Shown: in pieces, positions 7,803 through 16,600 of the stretch | How positions within the stretch are numbered: the stretch's first letter is position 1 | Layout of the letters: each line of letters begins with the position of its first letter | Assembly (NCBI RefSeq): GCF_002760665.1 | Contig: NZ_PDOB01000008.1 | Location: 62,001-126,000 of the forward strand | Direction: 5' to 3' | From: Massilia psychrophila | GTDB lineage: Bacteria > Pseudomonadota > Gammaproteobacteria > Burkholderiales > Burkholderiaceae_D | DNA: 64,000 nt | Notes under the pieces: model-generated | Database searches by the model: none | Seen by the model: the letters and a program-made list of their open reading frames with translations, nothing else | What the model was told of the DNA's origin: nothing | Position numbers and translations under genes: made by a program

Positions 7803-9025
7803 AGCCGGGCGCCCTGAAGGCGTCCCTGCTGACCTTGCTCCTGCTCGCGGGAAATGCCAGGGCGGCAACGCCCGATCGCCTGCAAGCCTTGTACCTGGAG
7901 GCAGTAACCCTGATGACCCAGGGCCGCCATGAAGCGGCCACCGCCGCGCTCGAGCGCCTGATCGCGATCGAGCCGCAGCACGCCGGCGCCTGGCTCGAAC
8001 TGGCGATCAACCATTGCACGCTCGGCCGCGCGGCCGAGGCCGAGCGGCTGTTTCGCGAGATCGAAGTACGCTTCGCGCCATCGGCCGGCATCCTCGAGGT
8101 CATCGACAGCCACCGCCGGCAAGGCTGCCAGCCGCGCCAGCCGAAGGTGGTGCGGGCGATGACGCTCTCGCGCGGCCTTGACACCAACGTCAATCAGGGT
8201 GCGAGCAACCCGGTGTTCGTCACGGGCAGCGGAGCGGACCGCATCGAAAGCCTGTTATCAAGCAGTTACCTGCCGCGCCGCGACAGCTATGTCCAGGCTG
8301 CATTCGAAACCTCGCGCGAACTCGACCGGCGCGGCACGGTCGGCTTCGCCCAGTTGCGCGCGCGGCGCCATGACAGGCAGCGCGAACAGGACACGAACGC
8401 CGTGCTGCTCGGGGCCGACCACCCGTTCGAGCTGGCCGGCTGGGGCGCGCGCGCGATGGGCTCGGTCAGCTTCGTCAGCCTAGGCGGTCAGTTGTACCAG
8501 CGCCAGCTGCAGTTGCAGGCGCGCACCGCGCTGCCGCTGCCGCTGCCGCCCCATGTTGACCTGACCGTGTCCGTGGCGCTCGGCAATATCGTCTACCTGA
8601 CGCGCCAGAAGTTCGACACCAATACGGGCGAACTGTCGGCGCTGCTCAATTACCGTGGCGCGGCGACCAGCGGCCAGGCTGCCGCCGGGGTGCTGGCCGA
8701 CCGCGGCGAAGCGGGCCGGCTGGGTGGCAACCGCCGCGGCTGGTACGCCAGCTTGCAGGCGCAGCACCGCCTGGGCGCGCGCCTGGACGGCGAACTCGGC
8801 TATACACGCCAGGACTGGCGTGGCCAGGACATCTACGCGCCCGACCTGATCGAGACGGTGCGCAGCCAGAGCACGCGCCAGTGGCGCGCCGCGCTGACGG
8901 CCGCCATCTCGCCGCACCACAGCGTGCAGCTGGAGTGGCGCAACGTACGCAACAACGAAAACATCTCCCTGTTCCAGTATGCCAGCCGCGTGGTTCAATT
9001 CAACTGGCGCTGGAACGGGTTTTGA
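7799..9025 (+). CDS. TPR-containing outer-membrane beta-barrel protein (Slam-like)
   Basis: This 408-residue protein starts at TTG 7799, inside the TTGA overlap with the cyclase stop; a strong GGAGGA at 7787-7792 supports this rare start. It has a signal peptide ending at GNARA, about two TPR-like helical pairs (residues 30-100), then from about residue 120 alternating beta strands rich in aromatic residues, ending in FNWRWNGF with the terminal Phe of outer-membrane barrels. The MTLSRGLDTNVNQGASNP motif opening the barrel resembles surface lipoprotein assembly modifier (Slam/DUF560) proteins. Coupling to the cyclase suggests a shared envelope function, but the cargo is unknown and the Slam likeness is by eye. 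Confidence 0.65.
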   Translation: MKPGALKASLLTLLLLAGNARAATPDRLQALYLEAVTLMTQGRHEAATAALERLIAIEPQHAGAWLELAINHCTLGRAAEAERLFREIEVRFAPSAGILEVIDSHRRQGCQPRQPKVVRAMTLSRGLDTNVNQGASNPVFVTGSGADRIESLLSSSYLPRRDSYVQAAFETSRELDRRGTVGFAQLRARRHDRQREQDTNAVLLGADHPFELAGWGARAMGSVSFVSLGGQLYQRQLQLQARTALPLPLPPHVDLTVSVALGNIVYLTRQKFDTNTGELSALLNYRGAATSGQAAAGVLADRGEAGRLGGNRRGWYASLQAQHRLGARLDGELGYTRQDWRGQDIYAPDLIETVRSQSTRQWRAALTAAISPHHSVQLEWRNVRNNENISLFQYASRVVQFNWRWNGF

Positions 9026-9052
9026 CAGTAGAAAAATAGAGCAAGGGCGAGC

Positions 9053-9382
9053 ATGCGCTGGGAGTTGATGGTTTTTTTGATCGGGCTGGTGGCGATCCCG
9101 CTCGGCTGCCTGCTGCCCAACAGCCGGCTGCCGCATCCTTTGCCAAACGACAAGGTGTTGCATTTCCTGTGTTTTGGCGGCATGGCGTTGCTGGCGGGGC
9201 GCCTGGCCCACGGCAAGGTCCAGATGGGGCTGGCGCTGGCAGCTGTTTTTGTGGCAAGCTGGGTCATCGAGCTCTTGCAGATGTGGGTGCCAGGCCGCAA
9301 CTTCTGCTGGCGCGACATGGCGGCCAATGCGGCCGGCGTGCTGTGCGCCGGGGCCTGCCTTGCGCTGCTGCCACCGCCCTGA
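9053..9382 (+). CDS. VanZ-like small membrane protein
   Basis: The protein has 109 residues and three or four membrane segments. It carries the VanZ-family signature: LPNDKVLHFLCFGGMALL in the second quarter and WVIELLQMWVPGRNFCWRDMAANAAG near the end (H, E and the R/D pair conserved). VanZ-like proteins of this size are common next to exopolysaccharide and surface-structure genes; their biochemical role is not established. It sits 27 bases after the beta-barrel gene and 30 bases before the CRP-family regulator, so it probably belongs to the same operon. Confidence 0.8.
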   Translation: MRWELMVFLIGLVAIPLGCLLPNSRLPHPLPNDKVLHFLCFGGMALLAGRLAHGKVQMGLALAAVFVASWVIELLQMWVPGRNFCWRDMAANAAGVLCAGACLALLPPP

Positions 9383-9412
9383 ACCGACACGCATGGATGG
9401 AACCACAAGGCA

Positions 9413-10180
9413 ATGACTGAACCGAAAAACAAAGCCGGCACGACTGCACCGGACGATGGCCTGGACAGTGAACACAGTCCGGGCACCGCTGCAGCCGGCA
9501 CCCAGACCAACATCCAGATTCACCTGCGCAAGATTCCCCTGCTGGCCAACCTGACCGAGGAGGAAATGCTGCGGGTGCGCGCCGACATACGGGTGCGCGA
9601 GTACGCCCGGCGCGAGGTGGTGCTGCAAAAAGGCGGCGTTGGCGATAGCCTGCTGTTTTTGCTGTCGGGCCAGCTGCAGGTGCTCGACGTTACCGAGGAC
9701 GGCCGCGCGATCGGCCTGCGCATGCTGGCGCCGGGCGACTTTTTCGGCGAAATCGCCGTCATCAACGGCTCGATCCGCTCCGCTTCCGTGGTGGCGCTGA
9801 CGCCGGTGCTGGTGGCGCTGCTGCCGCGCGCCACCGCGCTGCACCTGTTTTCCCACTCGCCATCGGTGGCCAACCAGATGCTGCGCTTCCTGGCCGAAAA
9901 AGTGCAGCGCGATTCGCAGTTCCGTGCCCTGCTCAGCATTAACAACACGTCCAAGCGGATTTACTCTTTTATCGACCTGCTGAAACAAAAATCGGCCGGC
10001 GACGTCGACGTGGTGGAGAACCTGCCGACCCACCAGGACATCGCCAACATGATCAACACCAGCCGCGAAACCGTCACCCGCACCTTGCTGTTGCTGGCCC
10101 AACAGGGCATCATTCAAAAGGGCACGCACCGGCTCATCATCGTCAACCCGGACGCGCTCAAAAAGCTGGCGCAGGCTTGA
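9413..10180 (+). CDS. CRP/FNR-family cyclic-nucleotide-responsive transcription regulator
   Basis: The 255-residue protein has a polar 30-residue extension, a cyclic-nucleotide-binding domain (about 38-155) and a C-terminal winged helix. The phosphate-binding cassette is intact (G112, E113 and R122, S123 in GEIAVINGSIRSASV), as in E. coli CRP, and there is no FNR-type cysteine cluster. The recognition helix reads SRETVTR (residues 217-223), keeping the Arg-Glu-x3-Arg set with which E. coli CRP reads TGTGA. This fits the TGTGA-N6-TCACA sites at 414, 4105 and 5755. It closes the run begun by the CHASE2 cyclase, so the operon encodes both the maker and a likely receiver of cAMP. Binding to those sites is inference. 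Confidence 0.9.
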   Translation: MTEPKNKAGTTAPDDGLDSEHSPGTAAAGTQTNIQIHLRKIPLLANLTEEEMLRVRADIRVREYARREVVLQKGGVGDSLLFLLSGQLQVLDVTEDGRAIGLRMLAPGDFFGEIAVINGSIRSASVVALTPVLVALLPRATALHLFSHSPSVANQMLRFLAEKVQRDSQFRALLSINNTSKRIYSFIDLLKQKSAGDVDVVENLPTHQDIANMINTSRETVTRTLLLLAQQGIIQKGTHRLIIVNPDALKKLAQA

Positions 10181-10183
10181 TTG

Positions 10184-10216
10184 TTGTCAATTACGCCAAC
10201 ATGCCCGTGGTATAAT
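10184..10216 (+). promoter_or_regulatory. Probable promoter of the polysaccharide export operon
   Basis: A consensus -10 TATAAT lies at 10211-10216 just after the regulator gene. A TTGTCA at 10184-10189 could be a -35, but the 21-base spacer is long, so the -35 is uncertain. Confidence 0.45.
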
Positions 10217-10251
10217 CCGTGCCCATTTGCCGAGCCGCACCCGTATCGACC

Positions 10252-10287
10252 ATGACGAATCCCACCCGCCAGGAAGCCGCAGCATGA
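10252..10287 (+). CDS. Possible 11-residue leader peptide coupled to wzm
   Basis: An ATG at 10252 opens an 11-codon frame (MTNPTRQEAAA) whose stop overlaps the wzm start as ATGA at 10284-10287. The position between the -10 at 10211 and wzm, and the 4-base overlap, fit a coupled leader peptide, but a frame this short can arise by chance and its own ribosome-binding site is weak. Confidence 0.2.
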   Translation: MTNPTRQEAAA

Positions 10288-11084
10288 GGACGCCCGCCGT
10301 GCTGGCCGGTGTCTGGAAGTATCGCGGCTTCATCATGGGCAGCGTGCAGCGCGAATTCCAGTCGAAGTACCGCAATTCGCTGCTCGGCGCCGCCTGGACC
10401 ATTCTCAACCCGCTGGCCATGATCGTGGTCTACACCGTCATCTTCGCCAACGTGATGGGCAGCCGGATGGCTGGCCACAGCGCCGGCTTCGCCTACAGCA
10501 TCCACCTGTGCGCGGGCCTGTTGACCTGGGGGCTGTTCGCCGAAATCACCAGCCGCGGCCAGAACGTGTTCCTCGAAAACGCCAACCTGATCAAGAAGCT
10601 GAACTTCCCGCGCATTTGCCTGCCGATCATCGTGGTGCTCAACGCGTTGATCAATTTCGGCATCATCTTCGGCCTGTTCATCGCCTTCCTGCTGGTGACG
10701 GGCCAGTTCCCCGGCTGGGTCTTCGCCGCCGTCGTGCCGGTGCTGCTGGCGCAGATCGTGTTCGCCATCGGCCTTGGCATGGTGCTGGGCGTGCTCAACG
10801 TGTTCTTCCGCGACGTCGGCCAGTTCTTCGGCATCCTGCTGCAGTTCTGGTTCTGGTTCACGCCGATCGTATACGTCACCGACGTGCTGCCACCGGCCAT
10901 CCGCAATTCTCTGGTGTGGAACCCGATGGCGGCGGTGGTGACGGCCCACCAGGGCATCATCCTCGACGCCCGCGCGCCGCTGTGGAGCAGCCTGGCGCCG
11001 GTATGCGTGCTCGGCCTGTTGTTTTGCGTACTCGGCATGCGCCTGTTCCGCAAGCGCTCCGGCGAAATGGTGGATGAACTGTAA
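10284..11084 (+). CDS. wzm: Polysaccharide ABC transporter permease (Wzm type)
   Basis: The protein has 266 residues with about six membrane helices and belongs to the ABC-2 polysaccharide exporter family: VQREFQSKYRNSLLGAAWTI near the start, FFRDVGQFFGILLQFWFWFTPIVY in the second half, and a basic C-terminus. It should form the inner-membrane channel that moves undecaprenyl-linked O-antigen or capsule glycan to the periplasm. The ATG at 10284 has AGGAAGCC upstream and was preferred to the ORF start at 10227. Its stop overlaps the ATPase start by one base (TAATG), so the two subunits are coupled. Confidence 0.92.
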   Translation: MRTPAVLAGVWKYRGFIMGSVQREFQSKYRNSLLGAAWTILNPLAMIVVYTVIFANVMGSRMAGHSAGFAYSIHLCAGLLTWGLFAEITSRGQNVFLENANLIKKLNFPRICLPIIVVLNALINFGIIFGLFIAFLLVTGQFPGWVFAAVVPVLLAQIVFAIGLGMVLGVLNVFFRDVGQFFGILLQFWFWFTPIVYVTDVLPPAIRNSLVWNPMAAVVTAHQGIILDARAPLWSSLAPVCVLGLLFCVLGMRLFRKRSGEMVDEL

Positions 11085-12304
11085 TGGGAAGCATCGTGAT
11101 CAAAGGCCTTGGCAAAGCCTACAAACAATACCCTAACCGCTGGTCGCGCCTGGCCGAGTGGATGCTGCCGCTGGGTGGGCCGCGCCACAAGCTCAAGTGG
11201 GTCATCAGCGACATCAGCTTTGCTTTGGCGGCGGGCGACGCGGTCGGCATTATCGGCATCAACGGCGCCGGCAAGAGCACCCTGCTCAAACTGATCACCG
11301 GCACTACCGCCCCGACCGCCGGCAGCGTGGCCATTTCCGGGCGCGTCTCGGCCCTGCTTGAACTGGGCATGGGCTTCCACCCCGATTTCACCGGTCGCCA
11401 GAACGCCTACATGGCCGGCCAGCTGATCGGCCTGGCGGTCGAGGAAATCACGCACCTGATGCCGCAGATCGAAGCGTTCGCCGACATCGGCGACTACATC
11501 GACCAGCCGGTGCGGGTCTATTCGTCGGGCATGCAGATGCGCCTGGCGTTCAGCGTGGCGACGGTGCGCCGGCCCGACGTGCTGATCGTCGACGAGGCGC
11601 TGTCGGTCGGCGACGCCTTCTTCCAGCACAAGAGTTTCGAGCGCATCCGCGAATTTCGCAAGCTCGGTACCACCTTGCTCATCGTCAGCCACGACCGCGC
11701 CGCCATCCAGTCGATCTGCGACCGCGCCATCCTGCTCGACGGCGGCCGCGTGGCGCGCGAAGGCAGCCCGGAACAGGTGATGGATTTCTATAACGCCCTG
11801 CTGGGCGAACGCGACAGCGGCAAGGTCGAGCAGGTCGTCACCGACGAGGGACGCGTCGCCACCACGTCAGGCACGGGCGAAGCGAGCGTCACCCGCATCA
11901 CGCTGGAGAACGCCAAGGGCGAGGCGATCGAAGTGGCCAACGTCGGCGCCTTTGTCACCTTGTGCGTCGAGGTGAAGGTGAACCGGCCGGTGGCGCGCCT
12001 GGTGCTCGGCTACATGATCAAGGATCGCCTCGGCCAGCAGATGTACGGCACCAACACCCATCACATGGACAACCCGCTGGTGAACCTGAAGGCCGGCGAC
12101 GAAGCGCAATTTCGCTTCAGCTTTCCGCTCAACCTGGGCGCCGGCAGCTATTCGGTAACCACCGCGCTCACCAGCAGCGAAACCCACCTGGCCGACAATT
12201 ACGAGTGGCGCGACCTGGCCTTCCTGTTCATCGTCACGAACATGAACCGCAAACAATTCGTCGGCTGCAGCTGGCTGGAGCCGACCGTAGAGATCATCCG
12301 ATGA
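11084..12304 (+). CDS. wzt: Polysaccharide ABC transporter ATPase with glycan-binding C-terminal domain (Wzt type)
   Basis: The 406-residue protein has an N-terminal ABC ATPase (about 1-245): Walker A GINGAGKST, signature YSSGMQMRL, Walker B VLIVDEAL and the switch His in VSHD. It is followed by an extra beta-sandwich of about 150 residues (YMIKDRLGQQMYGTNTHHMD). That C-terminal domain is the mark of Wzt proteins that recognise a modified, capped chain end before export. The next gene is a methyltransferase that overlaps by four bases (ATGA), a natural candidate for adding the cap. Export by the Wzm/Wzt route, not Wzy polymerisation, is therefore the best reading. Confidence 0.92.
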   Translation: MGSIVIKGLGKAYKQYPNRWSRLAEWMLPLGGPRHKLKWVISDISFALAAGDAVGIIGINGAGKSTLLKLITGTTAPTAGSVAISGRVSALLELGMGFHPDFTGRQNAYMAGQLIGLAVEEITHLMPQIEAFADIGDYIDQPVRVYSSGMQMRLAFSVATVRRPDVLIVDEALSVGDAFFQHKSFERIREFRKLGTTLLIVSHDRAAIQSICDRAILLDGGRVAREGSPEQVMDFYNALLGERDSGKVEQVVTDEGRVATTSGTGEASVTRITLENAKGEAIEVANVGAFVTLCVEVKVNRPVARLVLGYMIKDRLGQQMYGTNTHHMDNPLVNLKAGDEAQFRFSFPLNLGAGSYSVTTALTSSETHLADNYEWRDLAFLFIVTNMNRKQFVGCSWLEPTVEIIR

Positions 12305-13620
12305 GCGACCTGTTTTACAAGGCATTCGAAGACCGCTACCGCGGTTCGCGCGAGATCATCGCCGGGCGCCTGCGTGCCTACCTGCCGTTCCTCGAACCGC
12401 TGGCGGCGCTGTACGCTCCGGCGCGCGCGCTCGACATCGGCTGCGGGCGCGGCGAATGGCTGGAAGTGGCCGGCGCCGCCGGTTTCGAGGCATTCGGGGT
12501 CGACATCGACGACGGTATGCTGGCGGCCTGCCGCGAGCGTGGCCTGGCGGTGCGGACCGCCGACGGCCTGCAAACGCTGCGCGCGATGGCCGACGCCAGT
12601 TTGGCGATGGTGTCGGCCTTCCACGTCGTCGAGCACATCGCCTTCGACGACGTCCGTGCATTGATTGCCGAGGCACTGCGGGTACTGCAGCCGGGTGGCC
12701 TGTTGATCTTGGAGACGCCTAACCCGGAAAACATCGGGGTCGGCGCCAACAGTTTCTACCGCGACCCGTCGCATCTGCGCCCGCTACCGCCGGAATTGCT
12801 GTCCTTCGCCGCCGAACATGCCGGCTACGCGCGCCAGCTGGTGGTGCGCCTGCAGGAGCCGCCCGAGTTGCACGGCAACGTGCCGATCGGCGTGCGCCAT
12901 GTGTTGGAGGGCGTCAGCCCGGACTACGCGGTGGTGGCGCAAAAGGCCGCGCCGCCCGGGCTTATGAAAGGGTTCGACGCCGTCTTCGGCAAGACCTACG
13001 GTCTATCGCTCGGCCAGCTGTCGCACCGCTACGACGACCAGGCGGCGCGCCAGCGCGGCGCGCTCGACACCGCCGGCTCGCACGCGCTGCAGGCGCTCGA
13101 CCAGCTGGCGGCGGTGCGTGTAAGCGTGGTCGGCCTGTCGGTCCACGTGATGCAGAACCACCAGGATATTTCCGACGCTGCGGCCCGGCTCGACGCGCGC
13201 ATGGCGCGCGCCGACGAGCTCCAGCGCGAGTTCAACGCGGTGTTGGCAAGCCGCTCGTGGCGCATCACCGCGCCGCTGCGCGACGCTTCGCTCAAGGCCC
13301 AGCGCCTGCGCGCGGCGCTCCACGAAGCGGTGCGCAGCGGCACTGTCGGCGCATCGCTCAAGGCGCGCGTCAAGAACGCCGCGCGCGCCCTCGGCCGCGC
13401 GGTGCTGCGCAATCCCGACGCCAAGCGCGCCGCGCGCGCCGTGTTGTCGCGCATGCCGTCGCTGCGCGCGCGCCTGCGCGAGATGATGGTTCAGGCGCCG
13501 GTGGCGCCGGGCGCGCCGCCGCCGGCCAACCAGCAGCTGGCCGACCTGTCGCCGCGCGCGCAGCGGCTGTACGCCGGCTTGAAACAGGCACAACAGACGC
13601 TCGAGAAGGAAGCAAACTGA
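12301..13620 (+). CDS. SAM-dependent methyltransferase with long helical C-terminus (possible chain-cap enzyme)
   Basis: The protein has 439 residues. The N-terminal half is a class I methyltransferase: motif I LDIGCGRGEWLEVAG near residue 45, acidic VDIDDG after strand 2, and AFHVVEHI for motif IV. After about residue 240 it becomes a long Ala/Arg-rich, heptad-like helical region, containing SRSWRITAPLR, a motif common in glycan-assembly proteins. A methyltransferase joined to a coiled coil beside a Wzt with a C-terminal domain recalls WbdD, the terminator that caps and measures O-antigen chains, but no kinase domain is visible. The ATG at 12301 overlaps the Wzt stop (ATGA); a longer open frame upstream is out of context. 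Confidence 0.82.
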   Translation: MSDLFYKAFEDRYRGSREIIAGRLRAYLPFLEPLAALYAPARALDIGCGRGEWLEVAGAAGFEAFGVDIDDGMLAACRERGLAVRTADGLQTLRAMADASLAMVSAFHVVEHIAFDDVRALIAEALRVLQPGGLLILETPNPENIGVGANSFYRDPSHLRPLPPELLSFAAEHAGYARQLVVRLQEPPELHGNVPIGVRHVLEGVSPDYAVVAQKAAPPGLMKGFDAVFGKTYGLSLGQLSHRYDDQAARQRGALDTAGSHALQALDQLAAVRVSVVGLSVHVMQNHQDISDAAARLDARMARADELQREFNAVLASRSWRITAPLRDASLKAQRLRAALHEAVRSGTVGASLKARVKNAARALGRAVLRNPDAKRAARAVLSRMPSLRARLREMMVQAPVAPGAPPPANQQLADLSPRAQRLYAGLKQAQQTLEKEAN

Positions 13621-16600
13621 TGCGTATCGTGATTGACCTGCAGGGAGCCCAGTCGGCCAGCCGCTTTCGCGGCATCGGCCGCTATTCGCTGGCGCTGGCG
13701 CTGGGCGTGGCCCGCAACGCCGACGCCGACACGCATGAAGTCTGGATCGTCCTCAACAACGCCCTGCCGGCGGCGATCGGCGCACTGCGCGCCGCTTTTG
13801 CTCCGCTGGTGCCGCAAGAGCGCATCTGCGTGTTCGACATCGCCACCCCGGCCGCCGAAATGGATCCGACCGGTCACTGGCGCACCCGCGCCGACGAAAC
13901 CATCCGCGAGTACTTCATCGACCAGCTGCAGCCGGACGCGGTGCTGGTCACCAGCCTATTCGAAGGCTTCGTCGACGATGCCGTGTGCTCGGTCGGGCGT
14001 TGGCGCGACGGCATTGATACCGCGGTGGTGCTGTACGACCTGATCCCCTTCCTCAATCCGGACGCGTACCTCGGCACCGACACCCAACGCGCGTATTACG
14101 ACCGCAAGATCGATTCGCTGCGCCAGGCCGGCCTGCTGCTGGCCATTTCCGACTATTCGCGCAAGGAAGCGATCAACGCCCTCGGCCTCGATCCGCAACG
14201 CGTGGTGGCCATCTCCACCGCGGTCGATGAGCGCTTCCATCCGGCGGTCCAGCCGCAAGCGGAGCTGGCGGCGCTGCGCGCGCGCTTTGGCATCGTGCGC
14301 GATTTCGTGATGTACGCGCCGGGCGGCTTCGACGCGCGCAAGAATATCGACGGCCTGGTGAAAGCGTACAGCATGCTGACGCCGGCACTACGCCAGGCCC
14401 ATCAGCTGCTCATCGCCAGCAAACTCGACATCGACGAACGCGACCGCCTGCTACACTTGGGAAGCCGCCTCGGGCTGGTCGCGGGCGAATTGCTGCTGAC
14501 CGATTACGTCGACGACGACACCCTCATCGCGCTGTACCGCGCCTGCGGCCTGTTCGTCTTCCCGTCGAAACATGAAGGCTTCGGCCTGCCGGCGCTGGAG
14601 GCAATGGCGTGCGGCGCGCCGGTCATCGGCGGCGACAACACCAGCCTGCCGGAAGTGATCGGCCACCCCGAGGCGATGTTTGACGCGGCCGACCCGGCGG
14701 CGATCTGCGCGCGCATCGCGCAGGTGCTGGGCGATGCGGCGCTGCGGCAGCGCCTGCGCGAACACGGCCGCACCCAGGCCGCCAAATTCTCATGGGACGT
14801 GACGGCGACACGGGCGCTGCGGGCGCTCGAGGCCCACCACGCGCGCCAGGTCCTTGCGCCGGCGCCGGTACCGGTGCGCCGCAAGCGCCGCCTGGCCTTC
14901 ATTTCGCCGCTGCCGCCGGAACGCACCGGCATCGCCGATTACACCAATCAGTGCCTGCCGACGCTGTCCGAGCTTTTCGACATCGAGCTGGTGACCGACC
15001 AGCCGAAAGTGATTCTGCCGCCTGAACTGGACGCCCTGCCGCGCCGCGACCTGGCCTGGTTCAGCGCCAACGTCGGGCGCTACGACCAGTTGATCTACCA
15101 GTTCGGCAACAGCCCCTTCCACAGCCACATGCTGGCCCTGCTCGAGCAGCATCCCGGCGTGGTGGTGATGCACGATTTCTACCTGAGCAGCTTGCTGTCC
15201 TACGAGCAGATGACCGGCGCCATGCCGCGCGTCTGGACCGATGCGCTGTTCCACTCGCACGGCTACGCTGCGGTGCAGGCGGCGCAGCGGCCCGCAAACG
15301 CCGAGCAGGCCAAGATCGCTTTCCCATGCAATCTCGCGGTGTTGCAGGGCGCCAGCGCGGTGATCGTCCATTCGGCCCATGCGCGGACATTGGCGCACCA
15401 GTGGTACGGCCCTGGCGCCGACCGCAACTGGCACGTGGTGCCGCTGCCGCGCATTGCGCCGGTGCTGCCGGCCAGGGCCCGCGAGCAGGCGCGCCAGGCC
15501 CTCGGCATTGCCGCCGATGCGTATGTGGTGTGCAGCTTCGGCTTCGTCGATTCGAGCAAACTGAGCCACCGCCTGCTGGAGGCCTGGATCGCGTCGAAGC
15601 TGGCGCTTGACCCGCAGTGCGAGCTGGTATTTGTCGGCGCCAACCACGGCGGCGCCTATGGCCAGCAGATGCTCGACGCTATCGCCGCGGCCGGCGCCGG
15701 CAAGCGCATCCGCATCGCCGGCTGGACCAATGACACGGTCTACCAGCAGTACCTGCAGGCAGCGGACGGCGGCGTGCAGCTGCGCAGCGTGACGCGCGGC
15801 GAAACCTCGGGCGCGGTGCTCGACTGCATGAACTACGGCCTGGCCACCATCGTCAACGCCAACGGCTCGATGGCGGCGCTGGCGGACGAGGGGGTGTGGA
15901 AGCTGCGCGACGAGTTCGCCCTGCCGGAACTGGTCGAAGCGCTGGTGACGCTGCGGCGCGATGTGGCCCTGCGCGAAGCGCTCGGCAAGCGCGCGGCGCA
16001 GGCAATCGAACGTACCAACCGCCCCGAACACAGTGCCGAACTCTATCGCGCAGTGCTCGACCAGGTGTGGAACGATGCGCCGCGCGCGATGCCGGCGCTG
16101 GTGCGCTCGGTGGCCGAGCGCCTGCCGGGCGACGAACAGTCGCTGCAGCAGATGGCGCACTGCCTGTCGTTTGCGCCGCAGCGTTATCCGCAGCCGCGCC
16201 AGCTGCTGGTGGACGTCACCAACATCGTGCGCAACGACCTGCGCACCGGCATCGAGCGGGTGGTGCGCATGCAGCTGCTCGAACTGCTGCGTCATCCGGC
16301 CAGCGGCTACCGGGTCGAACCGGTCTACCTGTCGAACGAGGGCGGGCGCAGCCACTACCGCTACGCCCAGCAGTACGCCTGCGAGCTGCTCGGCATCGAT
16401 CCGGTCTCGCACAGCGATTGTGCGCTCGACATCAACCAGGGCGACGTCTATTACGCTCCCGATTTCGCCCCGGCCGCCACCATCGAAGCGGCGCACGCCG
16501 GCATCTATGAACAGTGGCGTGCGCGTGGGGTGACGCTCAACTTCCTGATCCACGATTTGTTGCCGGTGCTGCAGCCGCAGTTCTTCCCGCCTGGCGCCGA

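Noticed and set aside
11962-12300. N-terminal extension of the methyltransferase frame
   Set aside because: It runs through the Wzt C-terminal domain in another frame. The ATGA start at 12301 fits the family start.
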